Part shown: one piece after another, positions 42,333-53,499 of the stretch
Layout of the letters: every line of letters starts with the position of its first letter
How positions within the stretch are numbered: position 1 is the stretch's first letter
Source of the DNA: Arctopsyche grandis
Taxonomy: Eukaryota > Arthropoda > Insecta > Trichoptera > Hydropsychidae
NCBI RefSeq assembly: GCF_051622035.1
Contig: NC_135355.1
Coordinates: forward strand, 7,180,001-7,244,000
Length of the DNA: 64,000 nt
Direction: 5' to 3'
Made by a program: the position numbers and the translations under genes
The notes under the pieces: model-generated
The model's database searches: none
What the model was told of the DNA's origin: nothing
What the model saw: the letters and a program-made list of their open reading frames with translations, nothing else

Positions 42333-45157
42333 CAATATATTACCAAAATGTCAGAAGCATTATATCTAAAATACAATTCCTTAAAAATGCTATAGCTGCT
42401 TCCGCATATGACATCATATTATTAACAGAAACGTGGCTAAACAACCTTATAAATGACTCCGAACTTAACTTTCATACATACAATATGTATAGATATGATA
42501 GAAACATAAACACCAGTACGAAGACTCGAGGCGGTGGCGTGGCAATTCTTATTAAAAAAGTTCATTCATCATCTGTCATCATCAACACAAACAATTCCAT
42601 CGAACAAATATTTATATCAACCAAAATTTTCAATGTAAAGTGCATATTCGGTTGTGTTTACATCCCTCCATCCTCTGACATTAGTGTATATAATAATTTT
42701 ATAAATAATATTGAAACAATCAGATTAAAATATCCTGATTCAAAATTCTTAATAACTGGTGATTTTAATCTACCAAATTTGGACTGGCAAAACCTTGAAA
42801 TGAATGAAAATTCTCCAATTCATCAAGAAATTATAAATTTATCTTTAAATTTAGGTCTTAAACAATTTAATACTATTTCCAACTTGAATGATCGTGTCTT
42901 AGATTTAGTTTTTTCCAATTTCAAAAACACTAACGTTATGAAATCTCATGATGTTCTATCTCCAGTGGATGGCCATCATCCACCCCTAGATATTATTATT
43001 ACTTTAAATAAATCTACTAATCTACCTTTAATTCAGCAAAATATTTTTGATTTTCACAGAGCCGATTATAACGAAATCATGAACCAATTAAATGTCACTA
43101 ATTGGTCGTTCTTAAACGATAACATTAACTTTGAATCAAAAGTCATTATGCTGAATGAATTATTAATCTCTTGTATATACAACCATGTTCCTCAATATAA
43201 AAATAAGTTGCATTTTTTTCCAAAATGGTTTAGTCCCGAATTAAAAAACCTAATACATAAAAAAAAAAGTGTGCACAAATTATTCAAAATTTATAACTCT
43301 ACACACATATATATTGAATTCAAAAAACTAAGAGCTTTGTGTAAACTACATATATCCAAATGTTTTAAACTTTATATTAAAAAAACAGAATCATTCATTG
43401 ATTCAAATTCCAAATATTTTTGGTCATTTACTAAAGAATTAAACAACAATAAAACATATATACCAGAAAACATTCAACTTAACGGTAAATTTGTTGACAA
43501 TACTAATGATTCAGTCAATCTTTTTGCTGATTTTTTCAAATCGATCTATGTCAAAAACAACAACAATAATTCTAATTATAGCATTGTAAATAATAATGTC
43601 CTGATTTCACCTTTACATTCTATAAATATATCTATTCAAAAATTAATTAACAAAATAAATGCCTTAGATATATCTAAATCTGCGGGTCCTGACAACATAC
43701 CCCCAATTTTTATCAAGAATTGTGCCAATGTATTAACTTATCCTCTTTTTAATCTCTTTAATCAATCTATTTCCACTGGTATATTTCCCAATTCTTGGAA
43801 GTCTGGCTATTTAATGCCTCTCCATAAAAATGGGGATAAACATAATGTAATGAACTATAGAGCCATCTGTCAACTATCAACTATTCCAAAACTTTTTGAA
43901 AGTTTAGTATTAGACGAATTTATTCCTTTCATTAATAACATTATTATTCCACAACAACATGGTTTTACTTCTGGTAGATCTACCTTATCCAATTTATTAT
44001 TATATGAAAATTTTATTTCTAGTGCCTTATATGTTAAATTGCAAGTTGACTCAATTTACACTGATTTCAGTAAAGCATTTGACAAAGTTGATATTGAGAT
44101 TTTATTATATAAACTAAACAGTATCGGAATCAGCGGTGTATTACTAAACTGGTTTCGGAGCTATTTGTCCAATAGATCATTATTAGTTAAAATCGGCCAT
44201 TCTAAATCTTACTCCTTTAATCCAACTAGTGGCGTTCCCCAAGGATCTCACATGGGACCAGTCCTATTCAATATTTTTATAAATGATATTATAAATATAT
44301 TTAATGATGTTAAAGTGCTCTTATTTGCAGACGATTTAAAAATATTTAAATGTATAAAAGACACTAACGATTGTGCTACTTTACAAACTAATTTAAACTC
44401 ATTAAACGATTGGTGTTCTTTTAATAAATTATATTTAAACATTAAGAAGTGTTCTGTTGTCAGGTTCAGTAGGTCAAATAACAAAATTATTTATAATTAT
44501 CATATAAATAATGAATCATTACCATCATCATCGCTAATTAAAGATCTAGGAGTTATTTTTGACGACAAATTAACTTTTAATTCTCATATAAATTTTATCA
44601 CAAAAAATGCCATCAAAACACTTGGTTTCTTAATAAGAAATAGTACTCACTTCAAAAATGTAAATACGATTAAAATTTTATACACCACTCTGGTTAGAAA
44701 CCAATTAGAGTACAATTCTACCATTTGGTCTCCTTATTTAATGAAACAAATTAACATAATAGAGTCAGTGCAAATAAAGTTCACTAGATTCATCAAATTT
44801 AAATTTTTTAAAAGTCATAATCACTATGTCAGTAACGTTATTATTTATAGGAAACTTAATTTGCTAAAATTATATGACAGAAGGAAAATTAACGATATTT
44901 CAGTTCTGTGTGGTCTTCTTAATGGCACTATTAAATGCTCTGACTTGGTGAGTTTAGTGTGCTTCCATGTGCCGGGTAGATCAATTAGATGTAACCATCT
45001 TTTTGATATGCCCAGGTTTACCACTAATTACTCATTGAACTCAGCTATGTTGAGACTGCACAGAGTTGGAAACGAATTATCCATGGTCGATTTATTCATT
45101 GTTAGTAAATATAACATGAAATCTATTTTATTTAAATATTTTTTTAATATAATGTAA
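42320..45157 (+). CDS. LINE ORF2: endonuclease-reverse transcriptase
   Basis: An uninterrupted frame of about 945 codons; the first ATG is at 42485 (890 codons). The endonuclease starts before that ATG (IYYQNVRSI, LLTETWL), so translation probably begins near 42330 at the overlap with ORF1 without an ATG, perhaps by termination-reinitiation. Endonuclease motifs: GGGVAILI, TGDFNLPNLDW (about residue 91 from the ATG), VLDLVFSN, SPVDGHHPPLDI. Reverse transcriptase motifs: SAGPDNIPPIFIK, NYRAICQLSTIPKLFE, QHGFTSGRSTLSNL, DFSKAFDKVD, SGVPQGSHMGPVLF and the catalytic FADDLKIF (about 613). There is no RNase H. It encodes the nicking and copying enzyme for target-primed reverse transcription. Codon use is very AT-rich. 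Confidence 0.88.
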   Translation, partial: YKKLTIYYQNVRSIISKIQFLKNAIAASAYDIILLTETWLNNLINDSELNFHTYNMYRYDRNINTSTKTRGGGVAILIKKVHSSSVIINTNNSIEQIFISTKIFNVKCIFGCVYIPPSSDISVYNNFINNIETIRLKYPDSKFLITGDFNLPNLDWQNLEMNENSPIHQEIINLSLNLGLKQFNTISNLNDRVLDLVFSNFKNTNVMKSHDVLSPVDGHHPPLDIIITLNKSTNLPLIQQNIFDFHRADYNEIMNQLNVTNWSFLNDNINFESKVIMLNELLISCIYNHVPQYKNKLHFFPKWFSPELKNLIHKKKSVHKLFKIYNSTHIYIEFKKLRALCKLHISKCFKLYIKKTESFIDSNSKYFWSFTKELNNNKTYIPENIQLNGKFVDNTNDSVNLFADFFKSIYVKNNNNNSNYSIVNNNVLISPLHSINISIQKLINKINALDISKSAGPDNIPPIFIKNCANVLTYPLFNLFNQSISTGIFPNSWKSGYLMPLHKNGDKHNVMNYRAICQLSTIPKLFESLVLDEFIPFINNIIIPQQHGFTSGRSTLSNLLLYENFISSALYVKLQVDSIYTDFSKAFDKVDIEILLYKLNSIGISGVLLNWFRSYLSNRSLLVKIGHSKSYSFNPTSGVPQGSHMGPVLFNIFINDIINIFNDVKVLLFADDLKIFKCIKDTNDCATLQTNLNSLNDWCSFNKLYLNIKKCSVVRFSRSNNKIIYNYHINNESLPSSSLIKDLGVIFDDKLTFNSHINFITKNAIKTLGFLIRNSTHFKNVNTIKILYTTLVRNQLEYNSTIWSPYLMKQINIIESVQIKFTRFIKFKFFKSHNHYVSNVIIYRKLNLLKLYDRRKINDISVLCGLLNGTIKCSDLVSLVCFHVPGRSIRCNHLFDMPRFTTNYSLNSAMLRLHRVGNELSMVDLFIVSKYNMKSILFKYFFNIM

Positions 45158-45958
45158 TTTATTTTGTAGTATATGAATGTATGTGTATTTTTCTTTTATA
45201 TTTCATTTTAATTTTTTTTTCTTTTTCTTTCTCTATTTCCAACATGTAAAATGGTCAATTTTTTCTTGACCGTAAAATAAAATAAAATAAAATAAAATAA
45301 AAATAAAAATAAAAAAAAAAAAAAATATTTAATTTTGGAAAACGTCTGTACCTGATACCCAAAATTAATATGAATTTTCTAGAAAATGCTTTTATTTTTA
45401 GATAACCAGACTCCTCCAATATACATATATAATATGTACATTAAATTTAATTAACGTTTCATTTTTAAATATTGACTTCAAACCATCATTCGCTTGAAGA
45501 TCGATTAATTCTAATTGAAAATCTTCTTCAAAATCGTTGATATCAATATCAAATGGATTTGGAAAAATTGAAACACAAAAGTGATCTTAAAAATTTTACA
45601 TTTTAAATTACTTTTTAAAAATCAGGTCAATATTTTTCTTGGGCCGGGTGAAACTCTCTCGCGGGTCGGGTCTGGCCCGCGGACCGTAGGTTGGCGACCA
45701 CTGGTCTATCGCATGTCGTCGCTTTAAATCATGAATTACTTATTTCTGATGATGTGACCTGAAAATATGCAACCGGCTCTGTTTTCAGAATGATCTTCAA
45801 CTTGAGTCTTCGAGAAATTCACCACATATATTATCAAGAAGCTACCGATCATCTGCACTAACCAATTTTACTTGTTAGTGAAATCATTAAATATTTAATG
45901 TGCCTTTGGATATATTGAACTCTCATTAGTAATTTTTAAATATCCATAATATCGTTAA

Positions 45959-46196
45959 CTAATTGTTTTACCCGGCTTCGCTCAGCATTTGTAATATAAA
46001 CGGCTTAAACATGGCGAATCTAATAGTAAATATTAATTTGTTTTTTTTTTTAATTTATTTGAATCGAAAAAAATATGTATCGAATCGAAACCATATCGAA
46101 TCGTCGTCAAAGAAACTTTGTTTTCGATGTTACCAACAAACCTTACATACTTACATACATACATAGTTACAAAGTTTCTTTCGAAATTATATATGT
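45959..46196 (-). mobile_element. Helitron-like element, diverged copy
   Basis: TTTTACCCGGCTTCGCTCAG followed by ATTTGTAATATAAACGGC, and ACAAAGTTTCTTTCGAAATT near the right, match 15997-16248. The minus-strand 3' tip reads CAATTAG. Confidence 0.5.
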
Positions 46197-46527
46197 ATAT
46201 ATCGTTAATATATAAATACATATGTACATACATATACAGTAGTTTTCAATGAAAGATTTCCAGCTTGAAAATATCAATATTACCTTGTTTTAAGATGTTA
46301 TATATGTTTTTTTTATTTTATTTTTTTTTGTTTATTGAAATGAAGTTTATAATATTCGACATAATATCAAGTAGCAATACAATGAAATTTAAATTAAACT
46401 ACCATGTTATTCAAATTATTAGGAATCAGTAATATATGAGAAGATTTGGCAGTGTGATGAAAAAAGTTTTTTTTTCGTGAAATTAACTTATTAATTAAAA
46501 AACTAAAAATAGCATTTTATTTATTTT

Positions 46528-47232
46528 AATCTTCTTCTTGTTAATGCCTTGTCCGCATCCGGACGTTGGCGACCACCTCGTCGATTATTTGAATATATCC
46601 GCATCGGTCTTCAGCGGCTCGGAATAGCTCTTCGGCGCTCATATCGGTCCACATGCGCATGTTTCGAAGCCAAGATAACTTTTTCCTGCCAATCCATTTT
46701 TTTCTTTCTATTTTCCCCATTGTTATCAAACGGAGAAATTCGTATTTTGGACCCCGTATCATGTGTCCGAGGTACTCCATCTTTCTCCGCTTGATGACAG
46801 AAACAAGTTCCCTGCCTCTCCCCATCATGCCGAGGACAGCTTCGTTTGATATCTTTTTGGTCCACGGAATCTTCAGCATACGCCTATAGACCCACATCTC
46901 AAAAGCTTCAATGCGGCTGATCATCTTGGTTTTCAGAGTCCACGTCTCACATCCGTGTAGTAATACTGTCCAGACGTAGCTCTTCGCGAATCTCAACCGC
47001 GTATGAAGATTGAGATGCTTGTTTGTAAGCGCCGCCTTCATTTTTACAAATGCTGTTCTAGCCATCTCGATGCGGATTCTTAGATCTTCATCTGGGTCCA
47101 TCTCTTCATTCAGCCAGGTACCCAGGTATTTGAATCTTTTTACTCTTTCTATCACCTCTCCATCCAAGGTTAGATTCCCGGTGTCTGTTTGCATTCTATC
47201 TATTTTAATAGTGACTACAAATAACAATTATT
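46528..47232 (-). pseudogene. LINE (RTE/R2-like C-terminal region), 5' truncated, inside the Tc1-like element
   Basis: A 228-codon frame ending at 46541 has FKYLGTWLNEEMDPDEDLRI, LLHGCETWTLKTKMISRIEA, FEMWVYRRMLKIPWTKKISN, VIKRRKMEYLGHMIRG and WLRNMRMWTDMSAEELFRAA. This is the conserved region after the polymerase in RTE-type LINEs (YLG, YGCE-WT, EAFE-W--RR-L-IPWT, LGH--R). The catalytic domain is absent. The tail AACAAGAAGAAGATTAAAAT on the minus strand is the 3' end. Confidence 0.75.
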
Positions 47233-47399
47233 TTATTTCTTGGATGATACCCCCTTTCTTTTTAATACTGCCTTAACCATTCAAGGCATCGATTGTATTA
47301 AATTTTGCAAGTACTCATCCGTTATTTCAATGTACCTTACATTTTTTTATTGTTTCTATCAATTCTTTTTATTTTAAGATTTTTTATGTTAATTTTAGA

Positions 47400-48362
47400 A
47401 CCCATTATAGCCCACAGATTCTCAATCGGGTTCAAATCAGGGCTGTTACCCGGCCATTCCAAGGGCGAAATACCACTTTCCGAGATAAAATTCTTCACCT
47501 ACAATTTTAGATAAAGAAATAATCACATATTTTTAATTTTATTTCTAGATTTATTTGGCAATAGAAAAAAATATTAGTCATAGTTTTGGCACGGTGACAC
47601 GGTGCAGAATCATCTTGGAAAATGCATTCGGATTCCCGTGCGTAGTGCATTTCCATTTCTGGAAACAAGTGTTGTTCATAATATTTTTATAAGTTTCTGC
47701 ATTCACTGGTCCATCAATAATGGCCAATGAACTGGCCCCATGGAAAGAAATACATCCCCAGACCATCTGGCATGGGGGATATTTCACTGTCGATTGAATA
47801 CACTCGTCACTCAAACGTTCACCTAATCTTCGTCTGACGTAGGGGATGCCATCGGACCCGTATAAATTGAACTTGCTTTCGTCTGAGAAGATGACAAGTC
47901 TCCAGTCCGATTTCCAGTAATAATTTTTCTGGCCCAATTTAGTCGTTGCAGATGCGCTTTTTTCGTCAATAACGGTTTTTTCGCTGGTATCCTCACGACT
48001 AAACTGAATTCTCGAAGCCAACGACATACAGTTTCGACACTGATTTCTTTTCCAGTGGCTCCAATGAACTCCGATTTAATTTTCGCAGCACTTTTAAATC
48101 GGTCTTGTAGACAGAGTCCATTCAAAAGTTGATCCTCAGATGAGTCGGTCTGTCTGGGTTTTCCTGATCCTTGTTTCCTTTCCAGGGACGCTGAACTTCC
48201 AAATTTCTTGATAAATTTGAGTACGCAGGTATGACTGCATCCTATTTTTTCCGCGATATGATGAGGACTAAATTTTTCTGGTGCCAAAGTCAAAATTAGT
48301 GATTTTTTCGCGCTTGGCATGTTCACATGTACTTCAAACGATGTTAAAGCTTCAGAAATCAA
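47400..48362 (-). pseudogene. Tc1-like transposase, broken (DD34E type)
   Basis: From 48362 leftward: the paired-like DNA-binding region (PHHIAEKIGCSHTCVLKFIK, RKQGSGKPRQTD), then ARKIITGNRTG. In a second frame comes KNYYWKSDWRLVIFSDESKF (first catalytic D), ECIQSTVKYPPCQMVWGCIS and AETYKNIM. A third shift reaches FQDDSAPCHRAKTM (second D) and a fourth gives GISPLEWPGNSPDLNPIENL (catalytic E). At least three frame changes separate these blocks, so it cannot encode transposase. Confidence 0.8.
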
Positions 48363-48861
48363 CGGTCAACTGAGACAAAAATGAAAGAAAGGAATCCTAT
48401 TTCAACGTAAAAGTTTATTTACCCAAGTGTCCGACACGCAAAAAAAAGTTATATCTGTTTTTGTCCCTTTTTGGTGGCTGGAAGCCTTTCATTGAAAACT
48501 ACTGTATGCATAATATAAAAGTGAACTCGTTAAAGTTAATGGCAATAAACAACAGTACACATTATAAAGGTTACTTCCGTTGATTGTATGTATTACTATT
48601 TTTTTGTTTTACTAACCTCTTCTTACTTTCACTTACGATTACTATTAAGGAAAAATTTTGCCTCTTATTTAGTTTCATTATAATTACATAACTTCATAAT
48701 TGATCCCAGTAATTCATCAACTATCTTTTAAAATAAGTTCTTTTAGCTTTTCACTTATACTAGTGTATGTATTGCATTGTATAAAAATGGGACACTATTT
48801 TTAAAAGTTATCAACATGTAGGGTTGCCACTTCGTAGCCACGTAGATTTAGACTTGTAATA

Positions 48862-49108
48862 AAATTTTTACATATTGTACATAAATCAAACTCAGATATT
48901 TGTGACATAGCGAGTAGGATGATTTTTGCCAATTTGATGGAAGAACCGTTTCAACAATGAAATCAGATAAATTGGCAAACTATGATGAGAAACAATCGAC
49001 TTGGAGTCACAAATATCCAAGTCTCACCAGCAGATTAGCACGGGATCGAACCTTTCGGTGCACCTCTCGGTGCTTAACATAAACGCAACCACCGAGCCAT
49101 ACTGCTGG
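48862..49108 (-). repeat. tRNA-derived SINE, copy 4 (reversed)
   Basis: On the minus strand from 49108: GCCAGCAGTATGGCTCGGTG (A box), GGTTCGATCCCGTGC (B box), then the core (TTGGCAAAAATC at its end). The hairpin tail is absent. Confidence 0.75.
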
Positions 49109-49470
49109 CTGTACATAAGTATACCTTCTTCGCTTCAGTAACATTTTTTTTACTTGATATATCGCCAAATATTTCGTATACGAGATATGCCACACCTATT
49201 TAGTTCTTTTTGCGCTTTACATACAAGTTGTGAATTTCGAATATATACAATTTTATTTATTTTATAATTTTATGGGGGATTTACTACACACCGGAAAAAT
49301 AACACTCAAATCCGGAGCTTGGATACGATTAATTGAAGTCCAGAGACTCCTGATCAAAGGGTAGGGTGGGGGTGACAACCATACCAACATGCTCTGATAT
49401 TTTATGAAACCAGGAAGGGAAAACCATTAATACATAACCAAATTGTGAAATTGATACATTTAAGGTCTAA

Positions 49471-49645
49471 GGGCCGGGCCGCACCGTGCAACTTTGTCGG
49501 CCGACTAGTTGCACGACACGAACAAATGTATGGAAATGTGTGCGACAAACAAGTTGACGGGTGTGGCATGTCCCATCTACCTGCATGCATTGGTCTGGTC
49601 GCCCTCAACCAAGTCGCTCGCAAGTCGCACGGTGCGGCCAGGCCC
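49471..49645. mobile_element. Tourist/Harbinger-type MITE, 175 bp
   Basis: TAA duplicates flank it (49468-49470, 49646-49648). Tips GGGCCGGGCCGCACCGTGCA and, inverted, GGGCCTGGCCGCACCGTGCG pair over about 24 bp. It is GC-rich in an AT-rich setting. Overlapping open frames on both strands are by-products of composition. Confidence 0.8.
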
Positions 49646-49659
49646 TAAGGATGCAATAT

Positions 49660-50385
49660 GTGCCTACTCTGCATATTATGTATATATTGACAATACATCA
49701 TCATTATTTTGAATACATTGAAGTTTGGACGTTTTGGTTTCCTTAGTACATATACTAATAGCCCAAAGTAAATTCCTTATTATTATAACTCGATAGTTTT
49801 TTATTATTATAAAAAAAAAAAATTTCCGTGTAACTGAATACTACAACTAACTAAGTCATACAAATTATTTATTATATGTACGTAGTATTTTAGCACTAAA
49901 TAAAATAAAAAAAATACATTCAACCATGAACTGAGTTTGCATTAACTGAATTTCATATAACACAAAATTATATATTTATGTGGTAATAAAGCTTGACCTG
50001 GATTGCTTCTGGACTCATATAACCATATTTATTTTAAAACGGTTAACCCAGAAAAAAAGGCTTATTCATAAAAAATCATCACTTTCTAACCGTGCAAACA
50101 GTTGAATATTAAATTTATTATACATACATACATACATATGTGAATGACCGATTCAATTCAACTTAATTTAATTTTATACGTACGATTAGCAAACAATTTT
50201 GCATTCGCGTATACATATATTATTTGTACAGTGTACACAGTGGTGTCGTCCAATTTCCGTAACAACGGGTTTCAAAAAAAAAATCTTCCTATACGCGGAT
50301 ACATAATTTATTTTTCCAATCTTTTAGCTAACATTTGTATAATTTATATTTATGCAGTGCAGTAACTAGCATCTCATGTGCCTTG
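49660..50385. other. AT-rich intergenic sequence
   Basis: Nothing recognised beyond ATAC/ATGT microsatellite patches. Confidence 0.4.
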
Positions 50386-50389
50386 CGCA

Positions 50390-51180
50390 AAATTTATTTA
50401 TTCATTACAATTTTGCCATAGTGACATTACAGAGTAGTTCCGAGTCGTCACTATGGCTTAACAAAAAAGTATACAATAAGATGAAAATAAAATAAAATAT
50501 AACTAAAAAAACAAAACTAACATAAATATAAAACAAATACAATAATAGAACACGTTAAGATCTGAAATTAAACAATTCTTCAACCAAATCAGTATATTTT
50601 ATATTAAACAAATCCAAGCTAATAGAATCTGGATGAGGAGCTTGATGCCCCTGGCAACAGGCGACGAAACCATCAAATTGGTACGTGCCTCAGGTGAGGA
50701 GAATAAATTGTGGTATGTAATGTGTCTGAGTTGTCTGGGAATATTGAAGCTCAATTATATAAGAATTTGAGGATTGCTCACCAAACCAAACAGTAATTTA
50801 TAGAAATGATTCCCCAATATACTCAATATACTCTACGTCGTGACTCGAGAGAATTATAACCTATTACTCCCAGCAGGACAGCACTAGGATAGAGCCAAGA
50901 ATAGCGACTGTAAACTATTATGTAGATTAATCTGAGAAACCTCCTTTGTACTCTTTCGATTCTTAAACAATGGACACTATGGCTCCATATAATCGAACTG
51001 AACTCGTACTAGCGAATCATATAGTATACAGAGTACTAATGCATTCTGGAAAGGTTTACTTGCACGCAGTATAAAACCCATCATGTTTTTAGCTCTTGAG
51101 CAAATATCATCAATGTGCCATCCAACATTGAAATTCGCGTAGAATAAGATTCCCAGATCAATGAAACTCACAACCGAAAT
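50390..51180 (-). pseudogene. LINE 3' fragment (Jockey/CR1 group) with 3' hairpin
   Basis: The minus strand from 51171 reads SFIDLGILFYANFNVGWHID, then KNMMGFILRASKPFQNAL and ILYDSLVRVQFDYMEP. This is the 'VKDLGVIFD--L-F--HI--I--KA---LGFI-R-SK-F-----L--LY-SLVRP-LEY' region after the polymerase. Stops and shifts follow. The 3' end has CCATAGTGAC and its complement about 20 bp apart (50416-50456), then an AT-rich tail. Confidence 0.65.
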
Positions 51181-51364
51181 ATTTTATGGAAAAAAAATAC
51201 AATAAATACATCTATACGTCACCATATTCATAACTTTTCATTGTTTTACAATACTCAATCGATATTCTGGAAATACTACGATTAAATTGAAAAACGAGCA
51301 CTGCGGTTGATTTTTTTTGTCAAATGTCCTTATTTTTATTTTATTTTATTTTATATATGTAGAT

Positions 51365-51774
51365 ATAATACCAGGAAGGTCTAACAGGTAGACCTCAATG
51401 CGCCTTCCTAGATAATTAATTACAAACATTTCAGCATGCTTTATTACATAAATCGCTGTATTTGGAGAGGCTGAAGAACACAAAATTAAAAATTAATTAA
51501 TCCATAGAGACATCTACGGATTTAGACATGTGCATAAGTTTTTACATATTGTACATGAATCAAATTCAGATATTTGTGACAGCGAGTAGCTGATTTTTGT
51601 CAATTTGATGGAGGAACCGTTTCAACAATTAAATCAGATAAATCGGCAAACTCTAATAAGAAACGATTGACTTGGATCACAAATATTCAAGTCTGACCAG
51701 CAGATTAGCACGGAATCGAACCCGGTAGCCTCTCGGTGCTAAACATAAACCACCACCGAGCCATACTGCTGGCT
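51365..51774 (-). repeat. tRNA-derived SINE, copy 5 (near full length, reversed)
   Basis: The minus strand starts at about 51774 with GCCAGCAGTATGGCTCGGTG, a B box GGGTTCGATTCCGTGC and the core. It ends with the hairpin tail GGAAGGCGCATTGAGGTCTA / CTGTTAGACCTTCCTGG near 51368-51412. Confidence 0.8.
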
Positions 51775-52259
51775 ATACTGTCAGAACAATACTAAGCCAT
51801 TAGAAAACCAAGAATTTGCCTAAAAATCGTCAATTGAAATGATATAAATTTAATATATGTATGTATGTATGTATTTTTAGTTATTTAGAAATTTAATAAT
51901 TAACTTTCTTAAATTCTACGCACACTTGAAATATTTAAATACAAGCCTTCGTAAAACATGAACTACATACATATGTACATAGGCATGTATGTATAATGTA
52001 TTTATGTGTGATTTTTCGAATCGTCCGTTAATTAATTGAAAATGAAATTTTCCTCCTTCCGTCTGTCTGGTTTCATCCAAAAGCGACCGACCGGTTTACT
52101 CGGTGGTTCCTCTCGTCGTGGTTTTAGAAGACCTGGTTCACCACCACTCAATTGTGGCCTTGATCATGAACTCTGAAGATTACCATCATTCGGTTAGAAG
52201 GTCTCACCGGCTAGAGTCGTGCGCCGGAAACCCACTGCACTTGAACCGTACTGTTAAAT

Positions 52260-52404
52260 CGAGCGTTCGAACAAAAGTAAACAGTGTTTTTACTATCGGT
52301 GGTCAACTTTACAGTTACTTCATAAACATTGTCATTCAACAACCACAGACTCGCATATACACAAACGGATTTGTGGTTGAACGTTAAAAACCAGCGAAGA
52401 GTTC
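52260..52404 (+). other. Possible 5' UTR exon of the gene at 55215
   Basis: From about 52080 to 52404 composition is less AT-rich than the flanks, and it ends in GAGTTCAG|GTAATA, a donor-like site. The next plausible acceptors are CAATTTCAG (55163) and CATTTTCAG (55204), the latter 10 bp before the start codon at 55215. The link across 2.8 kb is inference; a 94-codon open frame here has no recognised motif. Confidence 0.3.
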
Positions 52405-52839
52405 AGGTAATAAATAATCGTCTAATATTTGTAATGCACTAGATTTGATATGCAGTATTTTTAATTTTATATTATGTTTTCACCACTACTGTATCATTTT
52501 TTTTTTTTAAATATAACCAGATTTACTTTGTATAATTTGAGTCAATTTGAATTCAGAAATAATATATCTAAATTGTCATCTTTCATTACTTTACTTCAAT
52601 AAAATTTATTTCATACTAATTTATAAACTAGAATTCCTAAATTAAAGTTTATGTATATCATTTATAAAGACAATTTTTGGAATCTTTTTAAAAGCTTTTA
52701 TTTAGGATGTCTTCGATGCGCCATTTGTTGAGGTATCACTTCAGATCGTCAAGTCGGTCTGATATTTCGCACACTAATATACTTTTACCAGAAATTCCTT
52801 TTGACAAGTGGTGTAATTATAAAAAATCGATTCTGAACT

Positions 52840-53496
52840 AAGAAGAGGTTAGTAAAAATTGGGCCCGCGTACAAATGTTAACTAAAGAGGTTTTTTTTTT
52901 TAAATTAAATTGATAATTAACTCACATAATTTAAATATTCATTTTGCTCGCCTTCAATGTCACAAATTCTGCGATTACATCTTATAAAGACATTTTAGAT
53001 TCTTCATTTTCAATCTACAATCAATAAATTGAATTTCTTTTATAGTATTGTATTAATTTGAAAAAATAAAACTATAGTAAATCACTTTATCGAATATTTC
53101 ATTTAAAATAAAATAACTATCCGAAAATTTCCAACGATATCAAATACGAGAACGTGATTCACAATATATGTATAATATATGAAACGAAAATATTTTATTA
53201 ACCATTACTTCTTTTTTTAAATTTAACATCGGGTTTTTAGATCATCGCAGACAATTATTGTTTCTGTACCATAACGGAAAACTATTAAATGTTATGAGAA
53301 GGAGTACAAAATCGTAAAAATTCGACACTCAATTTGGCGTATAAAGTTTTAACTAGTGCTTCCGTTAGTCTTATGAATAAAATTTTTACGACTGTTTGAA
53401 AAATTTGTAGTATTTTAATTTAAAATCCTTTTGGGCCCCTAAATCTAAAAAAAACGCATGCACCGCATACCGTGCGGCATAGTAGTTACGCGCCTG
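52840..53496. mobile_element. Non-autonomous hAT-like element, family A copy 2
   Basis: The right end is GCGGCATAGTAGTTACGCGCCTG. The body has AAAATTGGGCCCGCGTACAA at the left and GGGCCCCTAAATCTAAAA at the right, matching 4251-4963. Both ends are diverged and there is no clear target duplication. Confidence 0.55.
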
Positions 53497-53499
53497 ATT

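Larger units (their letters stand above)
41930..45325 (+). mobile_element. CR1/Jockey-group non-LTR retrotransposon with both ORFs open
   Basis: ORF1 (41937-42332) overlaps ORF2 (open from 42320). The 3' end has the hairpin GGTCAA/TTGACC (45253-45271) followed by repeated AAAATA units and poly(A). ORF1 lacks the usual N-terminal part, so the 5' end is probably truncated. Target duplications were not resolved in the flanking AT-rich sequence. The open ORFs suggest a recent insertion. Confidence 0.8.
41259..45703. mobile_element. hAT element carrying a nested LINE
   Basis: Perfect 8-bp duplications GTCTATCG flank it (41251-41258 and 45704-45711). Tips are CAGGGGACCCCAGCG at the left and, inverted, CAGTGGTCGCCAACC at the right, near which GGGTCTGGCCCGCGGACCGT occurs. 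Without the LINE about 1 kb of hAT sequence remains and it has no transposase, so it is non-autonomous. Confidence 0.8.
46237..48504 (-). mobile_element. Tc1-like element with a nested LINE fragment
   Basis: Flanked by TA (46235-46236 and 48505-48506). Tips CAGTAGTTTTCAATGAAAGA and the complement of CTTTCATTGAAAACTACTG are inverted repeats of nearly 30 bp. Transposase pieces run leftward from 48362, and a LINE fragment sits in the left third. Confidence 0.8.

Noticed and set aside
49402-49746. Overlapping open frames on both strands
   Set aside because: They coincide with a GC-rich Harbinger-type MITE whose TIRs and TAA duplicates explain the sequence.
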